Positions 1 through 11,000 are shown, counted from the stretch's first letter. The stretch is DNA of 64,000 nt from Ceratopteris richardii (GCA_020310875.1 CM035423.1:140700723-140764722), one strand, 5' to 3'. Made by a program: numbers and translations. Notes: generated from the sequence alone by a model not told the origin.

Positions 1-122
1 CAGAAACATATGGGGTAGTAGAAGCAGTGCGGACCGCCATTAGGAGGTCTTCAGTTCAATATGATCCACGAAGATTCCAGACACGACCACGCTCAGGTAA
101 GAATATCCAGATCCCCATTACA

Positions 123-2633
123 ATGGCAGAAGGGCCAATTATTACATCCGAACCCATCAGGACAACCTCCCAAGCAACAGAAACTGCTAGCCAAGAGCAC
201 CTAGTCACCCATGAGGAATCCACCGAGCCACTACCACCCACACCCCCACCATCGCCTCCTAGAGCAGAAACCGTGGAAATCACCTCGACCACTCAACCCA
301 CCGAACCAACCTTTATCTTCCGTACTCCCATCTCTAGTTCAACCCTATTCTCCACCTCTGATAACCCAATCTATGAAGCAACCCCCATCACTACACAATC
401 CACCGAATCGCTCATAGAGCCTGCCCTAGGACAACCATCCCCCATGCCCTCAGCCATAGGTCATCCTGACCCTAGATCCATATTCATGGGTTTCCCTGCT
501 ACCACGCAACCCTTCATGCCCTCTTCAACTCTACAACCTCAACCCCCGACCTCCATCTCTCCACTTCTCCAATCCCTCCATAACTTCCTTGCTAGAACTT
601 TTCAACCCAGGTCTCAACCATTCCCTTTCTTTTCAGCTCCCCACCCCACTTCTCATCTATTCACCACTTTCACACACACACCACCTACCATTCCAATGTA
701 TATGGTAGACCCCACACTCGCACCCACTCCTGAAAGTATGGAGATTTCACCACCCACGGCACCTCCCCCTCCCCCCACACTTCCACCTCCTCCCATTCCC
801 CCTCCACCAATTTCACCCACACACACGTCTTCAATAGACACATCATTCACTCTTCCCCTTCCCCAATTCCCTTCCCATGCATCTTCCATTGTAAACACCA
901 CCCCCTCATCTATAGGAAATGCATTGGACACCATGCTAGCTTGTATATCAAACTTAAGGACAGATTACAATCAGCTCCAGCAACAGAATGAATGCCTGCA
1001 AGAGCACTCGGAGACACTACAACACAGACTTGCTGCACTAGTGGAGGAAAATGCTCGCCTCCACACACAATTCCAAACTCTCCAAGAGGCTCATAGCATA
1101 TTGGAGGTACAGTTACAGAACACAGATCAGGAAGCAATACAAGTGGTAGAAGGTCATCTACGGACACAACTGGAACGCAATTCAAAGCTTCAGCGAAATA
1201 TGGCCCTACTCAAGCGACATCTTGCTGCCGCTCATGAAGAGAATCGACACCTGCAATTACAAAATCAGGAGAACCTAGAAGCAGCTATCGAAAGCACACC
1301 TGGGGCACCCATCAGCCCATCAAAGTTTCAAGCAATGACCCCCGACAATATCAAGATCATATTGGAAGACTATGCCATGCTGCTTGAAGCACATGACCTG
1401 CTATCAGAGGAACTGGGTCAACTGAAGCAGAAACACCAAAAAGAAACAACAGCAGCCTCTCAAACCACATCCTCCGCGGCTTCACTTCTCACAGACTCAG
1501 AGGCCTTAAAAGATCTCCAGAAACAGGTCACCGAATTGCAAGCACGTCTACTACAATATGAGAGACCACCTTCCCCTCCAGAGGCTCCCACCGACGAAGA
1601 AGTAGTACAAATTCCTGTGGAACAGACATTGGAAGAAGAATACGACCCACAACCCTTCCCAGGAGGCCAACAAACGGAAGAAGCTCAGGACACATTCGAG
1701 GCACCACGGCCTCCATGGCTACGCCAAGTGGAGGAAATCGGGAGTTCTCACGAAGAGCGCACAATAGTGCAAAATCAGGCCATGAGGGTCATAGAGGAAA
1801 CTGTGCTACAATCTGCTTACTTCAAGAACCTGTCATCGAGACGCCTTATCCTCTCATCTGAACTCCAATACAGGCCTTATTATATTATCTTGGCTGATTA
1901 TAATGCAGAAATACAGAGAGTCACGGGTCAGATTCCTACCTTTGCTACCCAATTTCAACCCGAAGACCTTCCTCCAGAGGCGCAAAAAGGCAAAATTCGT
2001 CAACCCACCTGGCGGCAGAAACTTCTAGAGACATATCCAGAAATGCTACGCACATGGAACAACGCGCCTTTACATCTCCTATACAATCCATGCTACGGTC
2101 CAGTTCCACGCCGCAGGTCTTGGAAGGCATTCAATATCAAAGTGCAGAACAACGCGCAATGCAAGGAATGGCTAAACTACCCGTACATTGCGCCACCACA
2201 GGGACCACCGTCGGTAGCATACATGATGGGAACAATTCGCCATTGGATGCCGCGATTGAAGCCCATGCCAGATGTAGCAGCTCAAATGATGCTTAAAATT
2301 TTAGATATGATGCAGGTAGTCCTGAAAACTTTTAGAAATGCAGCCGCACCACAGGTACGTCTCCCGGGGTTTACCAATGGAAATTATGATTTGGTGTATG
2401 ACATGAGCACCACCCCCAGTATTCGTGTGGCTTACGCCTGGCATGCACGCATCAAATACCTCCCTGCATGTTACAAACAGACCTTCGAAGAAATGTTCAG
2501 ATCAGGTTTCTGGGAGTATCACTCGGAGATCTTCGCACCGAAGCCAACACACCTGCTCCATCTCTTTGCTTGTGAACAAGCAAGTACTCTGAGTACTACA
2601 CCACCCCGCAACCAGAGGTCCCTAGCGCAATAA
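123..2633 (+). CDS. Large Pro-rich coiled-coil protein of NA-1, function unknown
   Basis: Unrecognised protein. The frame is open to the left window edge, so a GTG at 27 is probably not the start. The first ATG, at 123, has a good plant context (A at -3, G at +4) and gives about 836 aa. From that start: residues 1-260 are Pro/Thr/Ser-rich and low complexity; about 270-500 is Leu/Gln/Glu-rich with heptad character (coiled coil); about 540-830 is a globular-looking C-terminal region rich in aromatic residues (for example RPYYIILADYNAEIQ, GTIRHWMPRLKPMP). No zinc knuckle, DTG/DSG protease motif or YVDD is present. After the TAA the adjacent frame stays open and protein-like to a TAG at 2762-2764, just before the polypurine tract, so the true end was probably there and a frameshift lies near 2585. 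It may be a gag-like or packaging protein (inference). Confidence 0.6.
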   Translation: MAEGPIITSEPIRTTSQATETASQEHLVTHEESTEPLPPTPPPSPPRAETVEITSTTQPTEPTFIFRTPISSSTLFSTSDNPIYEATPITTQSTESLIEPALGQPSPMPSAIGHPDPRSIFMGFPATTQPFMPSSTLQPQPPTSISPLLQSLHNFLARTFQPRSQPFPFFSAPHPTSHLFTTFTHTPPTIPMYMVDPTLAPTPESMEISPPTAPPPPPTLPPPPIPPPPISPTHTSSIDTSFTLPLPQFPSHASSIVNTTPSSIGNALDTMLACISNLRTDYNQLQQQNECLQEHSETLQHRLAALVEENARLHTQFQTLQEAHSILEVQLQNTDQEAIQVVEGHLRTQLERNSKLQRNMALLKRHLAAAHEENRHLQLQNQENLEAAIESTPGAPISPSKFQAMTPDNIKIILEDYAMLLEAHDLLSEELGQLKQKHQKETTAASQTTSSAASLLTDSEALKDLQKQVTELQARLLQYERPPSPPEAPTDEEVVQIPVEQTLEEEYDPQPFPGGQQTEEAQDTFEAPRPPWLRQVEEIGSSHEERTIVQNQAMRVIEETVLQSAYFKNLSSRRLILSSELQYRPYYIILADYNAEIQRVTGQIPTFATQFQPEDLPPEAQKGKIRQPTWRQKLLETYPEMLRTWNNAPLHLLYNPCYGPVPRRRSWKAFNIKVQNNAQCKEWLNYPYIAPPQGPPSVAYMMGTIRHWMPRLKPMPDVAAQMMLKILDMMQVVLKTFRNAAAPQVRLPGFTNGNYDLVYDMSTTPSIRVAYAWHARIKYLPACYKQTFEEMFRSGFWEYHSEIFAPKPTHLLHLFACEQASTLSTTPPRNQRSLAQ

Positions 2634-2763
2634 ATTGGGATGCATTGGAAGCTGATCTAGCAAGAGGCTTAAGGATAGGAGAACACGAACTTGCCACCAA
2701 TGTCATCCAATACTATATCGACCACCCGATAGAACAGAGGTCTGTCAGGGGCGACAGATGCTA

Positions 2764-2775
2764 GGAAGGGGGGTG
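2764..2775 (+). other. Polypurine tract of NA-1
   Basis: A G-rich purine run (GGAAGGGGGG) stands just before the TG of the 3' LTR, the expected place for the plus-strand primer. It also overlaps the stop of the extended ORF. Confidence 0.75.
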
Positions 2776-3423
2776 TGTTGGCATACAAGTCAGATAAAGA
2801 GCATACTAGCGCAACGGAGGAGTCATGCACAATACGGCAACAAGGCCCAATCATTTTTTCAGATAAAGAGCATACTAGCGCAACGGAGGAGTCATGCACA
2901 ATACGGCAACAAGGCTCAAGTGATTTTAATCACTACACAAACATTGTAAATTCCGTTTTTGGTAGAATAGACTCCATTTTGTGCAAGCCGAGGAGTCCTC
3001 AAGCTTGAGGAGTATTAGAACTAGCTACATATCAATTTTCATAATTTTTAGACTCTGTTTGAGCCGTCAATAGGCTCTAGAACCTAATTTTTAACTAGGC
3101 CGGACACTAGGTCTGGACAAGACCAAAGCTAGTTAGAAAACTATAAAAAGAGCTAGAGAGCTCATTTTTGAGGTTAGATTGTTTGTGAATTGAGCTTATG
3201 TAAGAGACTTTTTGACTAATGCAAAGAACTCCATTGTTCCTCTCCTTGTTCTTGCCTTGTGTGCGCGTGTGTGTGTATGTGTGTGCATGCTTGTGTGCTT
3301 CTCACTCACACACTTGTGCCTTCACCTGCTCATAGTCTTCATACTAGTCCTCACGTCTCCACGAATTGACAATTATGAGGTGAATCTTCTCACGTTGGTA
3401 CTCACCATTGTGCTAGAGTGACA
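2776..3423 (+). repeat. 3' LTR of NA-1 (LTR-A subfamily)
   Basis: Starts TGTTGG and ends TGACA. From about 2935 it matches LTR-A copies at 57839-58450, 39676-40281 and 49832-50454, including the 16-bp palindrome TCCTCAAGCTTGAGGA, a TATA-like 'ctataaaaag' near 3142 and a GT-rich tract near 3265. The first 150 bp of U3 is different and holds a tandem duplication, so the U3 has been replaced or remodelled. Confidence 0.8.
2791..2928 (+). repeat. 69-bp tandem duplication in the NA-1 U3
   Basis: Two adjacent units begin CAGATAAAGAGCATACTAGC at 2791 and 2860. The first 56 bp of each are identical and the last 13 diverge. Duplicated U3 blocks often act as enhancers in LTR elements; no function is shown here. 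Confidence 0.85.
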
Positions 3424-4499
3424 GTGACCAAATTCAAAGATGTAGCTGACCAATTGGCAAGCATAGGAGAGGAGATTGAAGAGGAGAAAATAGTGAGACA
3501 AGTGATCAATGTCATCAAGGCACATGACAAATGGGAAAGCTTCACAACTGCCATGGACTTGTACATGGACATGCAGATTCTAGATCTTACAACACTCATG
3601 GGGCAACTCTTTACCCATGAAGCCAAGCTCAACAAGAATGGAGAACCATCAAGAGGTAATAATTCTTCTGCCTTATACACAGATAAAGGGAAGATTAAAG
3701 ACAAAGGAAAGAGCAAGAAAATAAAGGACAAAGGTACTACTTCTCAAGCAAACTATGCAGGGAGAGGTAGGAACTCAAGAGGTAGGGGTAGAGGAGGTAA
3801 GCAAGGCAGAGCGAGACCTTTCAACTCTTCCCCATGCAACATATGTGGATTGTGTACAAAAATCAGAGAGGAAGAGGATATCAAAGAGGTGGCTACTCAC
3901 AATCAAGAGGAAGATTCAATCATACTCAAAGCTACAACAACAACTACAACAAAAACTACACTAATAACTACCAAGGATGCTATAAATCAAGGAAAGAGGA
4001 TCCTCTATGTAATTACATAGAGGATCAAGATGATTCCCTTCTGATTATGAACATGACTTCAAAGCAAGGTATGAATGATGAACACCTCTTCTATATTGAC
4101 TCAAGTTTCTCAAACCATGTGGCAGGCAATGTAGCTCTTCTCTCTACGCTTGAGGACCCCAAAGGAAAGCACCAAGTGCAAACAGGTGATGACACCAAGC
4201 ATTCAATGATCAAGGTAGGAAATGTTAAAACCTCTGATGGGAATAGAAATATGTTGAGCAAGATTCTATATGTACCTACAATCACCAAGAACTTGATGAG
4301 TGTTGAACAGATTGTGGAAAAGGGCTTGCAGGTTAGGTTCAACAAATATGGAGCATTTGTGCAGGATCCCCAACATGGATTCAAGAGAATTGCCAAGGGA
4401 CAAAAGACAGGTAGATTATTTACATTTAAACTTGAGGATACAAGGAATACTGCACTTTATAATTACAAGGATCAAACATTATCAGAGCTTGAGATTTGA
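3424..4499 (+). pseudogene. Copia-1 gag and protease remnant
   Basis: Starts inside gag where NA-1 interrupts it. A capsid-like helical segment (residues such as VADQLASIGEEIEEEK) leads to a Gly/Arg-rich tail, then a frameshift near 3840. The next frame (3834-4499) holds the aspartic protease region with YIDSSFSNHVAG, where the usual DSG reads DSS, and continues to the pre-integrase segment. The broken frame and changed active site show it is dead. Confidence 0.8.
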
Positions 4500-5344
4500 C
4501 ATAAAAGATTAGGACATATTGGTGGGAGAACTTTGAAGCAAATATGTAGAGATCAATGTGTGCTTGGGATACCTAATGTATCCAAGCAACACATGATCTA
4601 TAAATGTGGTGCATGTGAGTTTGGTAAATCTCACATGTTACTCTTCTCAAAGAAAGGCTACATGCATGAGGATTACTTGGAGCTTCTCCACACAGATGTG
4701 TGGGGACCAAGCAAGGATCCTTCTATTTCAGGCTCAAGGTATTATGTATCGTTCATTTAAGATTACGATAGGTGGACTATCTTGTATTTTATGAAGCACA
4801 AAGATGAAGTGTTCAATTGCTTTAAGAATTATCTTGCACTAAGGTCAGATGGAGGAGGTGAGTACTTCTCAAATGAATTTGATGCATTCTTGCATGATAG
4901 AGGAATCAAAAGAGAAATTACAACAAGGTACATCCCTAAGCAAAATATGGTGGCAAATAGGAGAAATAGGTTGATTGTTGAAACAGCTAGGTGAATGCTA
5001 AATGAGGAAAGGTTACCTAATTATTTGTGGGCAGAGAGTGTATCTACTTCCACTCATCTCATTAATAGGTTGCCATCCAAGTGACTTGATGGGATCACCC
5101 CATATGAAGCATGGCATGGTAGAAGGCCATCACTTGATCATTGTAGGATCTTTGGATGTGTGCTTATGTTCATATCCCATCTCAAATCAGAGGTAAGCTA
5201 GACCCTAAGGCAGAGAAGTGCATTTTCATAGGGTATGATTTAAACAAGAAAGGATACAGGTTTTATAATCCATCCAACAATGGATTTATGGTCAGTAGAG
5301 ATGTTGTGTTTGATGAGAATGATTCTTGGTTTGAAAGTGAATAG
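4500..5344 (+). pseudogene. Copia-1 integrase remnant
   Basis: The His/Cys zinc region is split by a stop (HKRLGHIGG, then YKCGACEFGKS). The core keeps HTDVWGP (first Asp) and RSDGGGEYF (second Asp). The catalytic Glu motif usually reading NGVAERKNR is NMVANRRNR here, so Glu is Asn. Several stops and frameshifts break it into pieces at 4533-4760, 4782-4994, 5002-5196 and 5156-5344. Confidence 0.8.
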
Positions 5345-7136
5345 GAAGGTTAAGTTGCCATATGACTTGGAAGAGGAGTTTCCAAGTCTCACCAAGGAGG
5401 AACCAAATCAAATTGAAGACATCAAATCAGATGATGAGGACACCATAGATTTGGAGGAGTTCAAAGCATGGAAATCAAAGGGCAAGGTCAAGAAGAAGAG
5501 ATTGGAAGACATACTTGAATCATCCAACCAAGAAATTAGAAGATCACAAAGGGAGAGCAAGAAGCCAATCAGATATGGGTATGACACTTCGTTAGTTACT
5601 AAGCACTCTCTTTATCTTGCTAAAAATTTATCATGTGAAGGACCTACTTCATATGAAGAGGGAAAGACCAAGGCAGAATGGAAGGAAGCCATGGATGAAG
5701 AAATAGAAGCACTCAAGGAGAATGATACTTGGGAGCTAGTGCCAAAGAAGGAGTTAATGAAGGTAATTGGATCTATATGGATTTACAAATCAGGAGAAAC
5801 TCATATGGAACCATAAATAGGTATAAAGCTAGACTTGTGGCTAAGGGTTTTGCACAAACCCAAGGAATTGATTATGAAGAGACCTTCTCACCTGTGGCCA
5901 AAATGCCAACCATTAGGGTATTGGTAAGTGTGGTTGCATCAAGGAATTGGAATATGTACCATTTGGATGTAAAAAATGCTTTCCTTAATGGTTGGATTTC
6001 AGAGGAGGTTTACATGGCTCAACCTCGTGGTTATGAGGACCCAAGCAAGGTAAATTATGTGTGCAAACTAATCAAAGCTCTTTATGGATTCAAGCAGGCA
6101 CCTAGGGCATGGAAGCATAGGTTGACTACATACCTTCAAGATAAAGGATTCATCAGAGCAAAGTAGATACTTCTCTGTTGGTCAAGAGAAGTAATTCAAA
6201 GGTGATATATCTATGTGTGTATGTTGATGATATCATACTTAAAGGTAGTGATGCCAATGGCATCGAATACATCAAGAATCAAATGATGCAGGAGTTCAAA
6301 ATCATTGATCTAGGATCACTAAAGTATTTTCTGGGACTTGAATTGGTCTATACAAATTCTAGAATTTACATTACTCAAAGAAAGTATGTGCAGGATATGT
6401 TGAAGAAGTTCCACTTGGAGAATGCCAAGATAACAAGCATGCCTATGGAGGTAAACCAAAAATTAAGTGCTCATGAAGGTGATTTTCTTGAAGACGTTGC
6501 AAGATATCAAAGCATAGTAGGTAGCCTAAACTATGCTACATTGACAAGGATTGATATTGCTTATGGAGTAAGTATCTTAAGTCAATTCATGCACAAACCT
6601 AGAACACGTGTGACTTGGAAGCTACGAAGAGGATTTTGAGGTATCTCAAGGGTACACAAAATCAAGGTTTATACTTTCCATATACTTTAGATTTGGACAT
6701 CAAACTATACTCACATGCAGATTGGGTAGGTTGTAAGGATGACAAGAGGAGTACCTCAAGTTATCTCTCTTTTGTAGGTGATAAGCCCATTTCATGGTCT
6801 TCAAAGAAGCAACCTACTATTGCTTTATCTTCGAAAGAGGCTGAATACAAAGGATTAACCAATACTACACAAGAAGCCATATGGATCAGATTGCTATATT
6901 CAAATTTGGGACAACATTATAACTCACCAATGATCTTTGGTGACAATACTAGTTCTTTAAATCTTGCAACAAATCCTATCTATCATGCAAGAACCAAGCA
7001 TATAGAAGTTCACTATCACTTTGTGAGAGAGAAGTTATTGAGCAAGGAGATTCAACTTGCATCTGTATCCACTCATATGCAATGTGCAGACTTATTGACC
7101 AAAGCACTTGATGGAACTAAGCTTTTTCAGGTTTAA
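5280..7136 (+). pseudogene. Copia-1 reverse transcriptase and RNase H remnant
   Basis: After an acidic linker ending near KKPIRYGYD, the RT begins around [44 protein letters not shown] and [12 protein letters not shown] follow. The catalytic YVDD is intact in LCVYVDDIILKGSD near 6220. RNase H shows DWVGCKDDKRSTSSY, ALSSKEAEYKGL and ARTKHIEVHYHFVRE. Three frameshifts (near 5780, 6170 and 6625) break the frame. The end at 7136 is close to the polypurine tract, as expected. Confidence 0.85.
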
Positions 7137-7198
7137 CGCTATGGTTGGATTGCAGGACATTCATGTGGATTGATAAATAAGACCAAGCCAAGATGTTT

Positions 7199-7216
7199 GG
7201 CTTGAGGGGGAGCAGT
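7199..7216 (+). other. Polypurine tract of Copia-1
   Basis: 'ggcttgagggggagcag' stands between the end of RNase H and an LTR-like start at 7217. This is the usual copia arrangement. Confidence 0.7.
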
Positions 7217-7909
7217 TGGTGCAAATGCCAAGCCTTCACACTTAGCTAGGCATTGAAGAAGTTTTGTGCAAACATTGAAGGAACCACATGAACCCTTCCT
7301 TATAAGTTTTTATCTTTAACCTTTTTAAAAGTCATTTGACTTAATCTTGTAAATCCACTAAACTCGTGGAGTTAGATAGAATGGAAAGTCGTGACTTTAC
7401 TTAGAGAGAATATCTCCTAGATTAAGGGATCACTTAGTGAAAGCCAAATTTGAATTCAAACTCAAATTTGAAGGAAGCATCTATAAAAGCACTTGGAAAT
7501 CTTGTAGCCATGTCACTCACTTTGAGAGCAATTCATTGATCATTTTGTAGAGGTTGGGTTAGCACATCTTATTGCTCACTCACCTCACTATCATTTGGCA
7601 TTATTCCATTGCCAATGACTTTGTAAAACCATGTTCCATAATACATATACATCACTTAGTATCTCTGTTGATTTCTCTACCATTGTCTCTCAGAATAGTG
7701 TACTTGTGTTGACCATATCTCAGTGAGTTGTTATCCATTTTCAATGATCTATAGCTTATTGGAATATGTTCAAAGTCTACTACAAGCTATCGTCTCGAAG
7801 TGGTCACTGGTCTACGGCCTTAGGAGCTCGGTTTTCTACTCCGAGCATACTGTCGTGGAGCTCTCGAGAAGTAGAGCGCACTATGGTGCATCGACATCGA
7901 ATTACTTCA
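7217..7909 (+). repeat. Copia-1 LTR, followed directly by a PBS
   Basis: Starts TGGTGCAAATGCC after the polypurine tract; the first bases look mutated. A TATA-like 'ctataaaag' is at 7481. The right end is inferred from the tRNA-iMet type PBS at 7911, which makes the LTR end ...ACTTCA with one spacer base. A 3' LTR should not be followed by a PBS, so this is either a shared LTR of two tandem elements or two LTR pieces fused. The right boundary is less certain than the left. Confidence 0.5.
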
Positions 7910-7910
7910 C

Positions 7911-7922
7911 TGGTATCAGAGG
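7911..7922 (+). other. tRNA-iMet type primer binding site
   Basis: TGGTATCAGAGG matches the classic copia PBS TGGTATCAGAGC at 11 of 12 bases. It marks the start of an element leader running right. Confidence 0.65.
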
Positions 7923-9102
7923 AGTTCAACGCAAAAAGCTTTGTTCCTTTTGTGCAAGGGAAGCGAGCAACCCCCCCAAGGCTTTTGACTAAGGCAGCGA
8001 CCAAGGCATAGAACTTGGCATACCTTGTCATCCAAGTCATCGAAGTCACCGTTGGTTGCGCACGAGGGAGGACCTCAATGATCAAGGAAGATAGAGGTTC
8101 CCGGTACTTCCTGGGAGGTCACCCATCCTAATAGTGTTCCCCCCAGAGCTCGCTTAACCATGGAAATTTCATGCCACTAAGCTACACTCTTGTGGTGTCT
8201 GAAGAAGGGGAGAGACTAAGGTTGACATTACCTTGAACATGTTTTGGTCCCTCAAAGCTTCATTCTTTGCTTTCAAAGCTTATTTTTGAAGCATTTTTGG
8301 GTGTCTTTTGGAGCCCTTTTGGAGTACTTCCACACATAGTTCTCTTCACACAGGTCCAAGAACATCAAGAAGAGTGTTCTTTGTACTTCTCTGACAATAA
8401 ATATCAACCTTTGGGACTGTGTTTTCAGCCACACTCGTAAAATTACAGGTTTCCTGAAAGGTTTCAGTTTTGGTGGAAGCAGTTGCTACAAATTTATGGA
8501 GGTTTTTTGAGCCTAAAACATCAGAGTTGACAGACACTTGCAGGTGTTATTGGCTAGTTTTTGGGCTGTGTATTCAGATTTTAGTGTCATTTTACTGCAT
8601 ATATTGAGCACATACACACCACATATGCTTCTATGGATATCGCTTATGTACGTCCATGTGGTCATTGATATAGTGGTTACGTTCTTTGCATAAAGCCTTT
8701 TACATTTGATAAAGAGGATTGTGGTGAGGTTTTCTTAACTAGGAGACACCCAGATGTCGGGGTCTCTTCGGTGATGCAAGTGGAAGACTTACCCAGCCTC
8801 GCCATAGGAGATGTATGATAGTTGTTCATAGGTGCTCAATAAGCCTAGTTGGCTTCTATTGGGTAACAGATTATATGCAGTGGAGTCTGTGATTCACTAT
8901 GTAGGAAAACATTTCAATACTTGCAGCTTTATGATATTTTGACACTAGTCATACGCTCATTTTGTAGAGGATACTCTGGCAAAATTTTTCCAGATTTCTG
9001 TTTTGTCAACTATATAGTGGTCGATTTACTCCTTGATACACTTAATCATTGGTGTTTGGACTCTTCTAGCTCCATTATCATTCTATTCACTTCTCTACCA
9101 TC
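7923..9102 (+). other. Leader-like DNA without recognisable genes
   Basis: About 1.2 kb between a PBS and the gag start of Copia-2. It contains the 5S-derived patch described separately. The rest is AT-rich, with stops in all frames and no protein motif I recognise. It may be the Copia-2 leader plus other inserted sequence. Confidence 0.4.
8092..8185 (-). pseudogene. 5S rRNA-derived sequence
   Basis: Read on the minus strand it contains TTAAGCG, then GGATGGGTGACCTCCC and GGAAGT in the order and spacing of plant 5S rRNA, covering the internal control region and the 3' half. The middle (around the GGGCGAGAGTAGTACTA region of 5S) is diverged. It is too degenerate for a working 5S gene. It could be a lone pseudogene or a remnant of a Cassandra-type TRIM, whose LTRs carry 5S sequence; I could not find Cassandra-like LTR ends. 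It runs opposite to the PBS at 7911. Confidence 0.65.
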
Positions 9103-10178
9103 ATGGCATCAGAGGTCTTAGGCACATTCGATGGATCAGGGTCTAGTGCTAGTGTTCTGAGGAGAAGCTATAACTTGCAGGGCAAAGACCATTTTGAGAT
9201 CCGCAAATTTGATGGCACAAACTTTTCTCTATGGAAGAATCAGATTAAAGATGTGCTCATTCAAAGGAGGCAATGGAAGCCTGTAAATGGGATTTCAAAG
9301 AAGCCTGCTGACATGGATGAAGATGATTGGGATGAGTTAGATGAAATGGCCAGGTCTACCATTCTCTTGCACTTGGCAGATAATGTTTACAGTATTAGAC
9401 AGTGAAAGTGCAAAGGAGCTTTGGAAGAAGTTATGAAATACATATGAAAAAGAGACAAAATCGTTGTATCTGATGAGAAAATTATATGACCTTCGCATGA
9501 AGGACATAGATAGTGTTTCTGCTCATCTAAATGAGTTTGATGCTATATTCTCCTAGTTACAAGCTTAGAAAATGGATATGGATAACGAAATGAAAGCAGT
9601 ATTGTTGTTATGCACCCTTCCATCATCATGGGATATATTTTGCACATCTATTAACAATAGTACACCTGGTGGTAAACTTGTCTATGATGACATATTATGA
9701 GCACTCTTGAGTGAGGAGATTCATAGAAAATCTATGGTTGGAATTCAGAGTAGAGATGCATATAATGTTCGTGATTCTTACCAAGGAAAGAATTAGCAAT
9801 GTGATAGGAGCAAGAACAAGGAAAAGAATGGTCAACGGAATAAGAGTAGAAGTAAATCAAGAAAGAGGGATATTGAATGCCATTATTGTCATAATAAAGG
9901 ACATATGAAGAAAGACTATTATGCATTAAAGAATGCTAAAGGTAAAGGACAGAACGTCGATGGTCATGTTAAACAGTTACCTGCACCATCTACTTCGACT
10001 GCGAAGATTGAAGAATATAATGCTATTTTTGATGATGTTGACGTGTTGACACTTGATAGTATTGTGCCATATGAGGCACTTATGGCTGATTCTCTTTCCC
10101 ACACCTGGTTGCTAGATTCTGGTTCTTCTTTCCACCTGACACCACACAGAGAATGGTTCTCTAATTATGCAGAAAAGT
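9103..10178 (+). pseudogene. Copia-2 gag and protease start (truncated)
   Basis: Begins ATGGCATCAGAGG with a Tork/TNT1-like gag: KFDGTNFSLWKNQIKDVLIQ, then LYLMRKLYDLRMK after a frameshift near 9402. The knuckle reads CHYCHNKGHMKKDY, with the last Cys replaced by Tyr. The protease starts with LLDSGSSFHLTPHREWF and the sequence stops being copia at 10178. The stretch expected next in such a protein is found on the opposite strand at 22590 going left, which is the basis of inversion 1. Several in-frame stops make it inactive. Confidence 0.85.
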
Positions 10179-11000
10179 CGTTTGTCCCGACATTGTATGT
10201 GCTGACTCTTGTTGTGTCCCAAAGGGATTTTGAGAGGTGGTTGCCTGCTCTCATTGAGGGAATACTAGCAACCCCATGTACTTCAATCGAGCCTTGTCAA
10301 TGGCATCAACAAGCCAATACCTTCTCTGGTTCTTGTCTAGGTAGGTGACTCTAGAATCGTCTTCAGGATCTTTCAACTCGTAAAAGGTCATTGGACTTTC
10401 CTCTTGTCCATGTGTAGGTGAGTGAGTTTGTAATAGTAGGTCTGATCCATGGATCAAGCAGACCTCTAGTAGGTAGTCATCCTGAGGTATCAAATCCCTT
10501 CTCAAGAATCCAGTTACTATTCATTTGCCTCTGGGTGTAGTTATCAACTCTCCGTGGTCCGATCTTTCTGAATTTTCTTGTCCTTCTAATCCTCCTCTCT
10601 CGTTGATCTGGTCTGGGTGTTCGGTGACCACATACATGTGACCTAACTTGTCCATGTACACTCCTCCTTCATACCTGATTGCCAGTCTAGGCACTATTGT
10701 AGAATCCATGGAAGTAACCATCCTGGCTACTGATCTATTTAAACCATCCAGGTAGATGGGAATCCCTTGGGAATTAGTGGGCATGTATTGTAGAGAGGTA
10801 CGGTATTGCCCTTCTACAACAGACATCAAGTTTCTCTGGGGTACAGGGCGTTGCATGTCTTCTGAAGCCATAGGTCTCTCTTCTTCTGAGTCACTAGATG
10901 TGTTAGAGTAGATAGAACAGTCACTAGCATGAGTAGCACTTCCTACCGATGAAATAACACTTCTCCAGCTACTTAGCACCCGTCCTGATCTCAAGTTCAT
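10179..11000 (-). pseudogene. Gypsy-B gag N-terminal region
   Basis: Starts MNLRSGRVLSSWRSV, the same start as Gypsy-A gag at 53317, and stays alignable through YEGGVYMDKLGHMYVV, DLIPQDDYLLEV and VTYLDKNQRRYWLVDAI. A small frameshift lies near 10510. The same domain occurs in Gypsy-N (47555-48403). It precedes the capsid homology region and is not a family I can name. Confidence 0.8.

Larger units (their letters stand above)
1..3423 (+). mobile_element. NA-1, non-autonomous LTR retrotransposon (3' part)
   Basis: The 5' end lies outside the window. What is present is one long ORF without RT, integrase or protease motifs, then a G-rich polypurine tract, then a 3' LTR starting TGTTGGCATACA and ending GAGTGACA. 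Copia-1 gag coding sequence resumes directly after it, so NA-1 appears to be inserted in Copia-1. The 3' two thirds of the LTR match the LTR-A copies at 57839 and 49832, so NA-1 could use the machinery of that gypsy family (inference). The target duplication cannot be checked because the left end is missing. Confidence 0.75.

Noticed and set aside
27..29. GTG start for the NA-1 protein
   Set aside because: Nuclear plant genes start at ATG and the frame is open to the window edge. ATG at 123 has good context.
3255..3310. GT-rich microsatellite as an independent repeat (also 58305-58345)
   Set aside because: It is a fixed part of LTR-A present in all copies.
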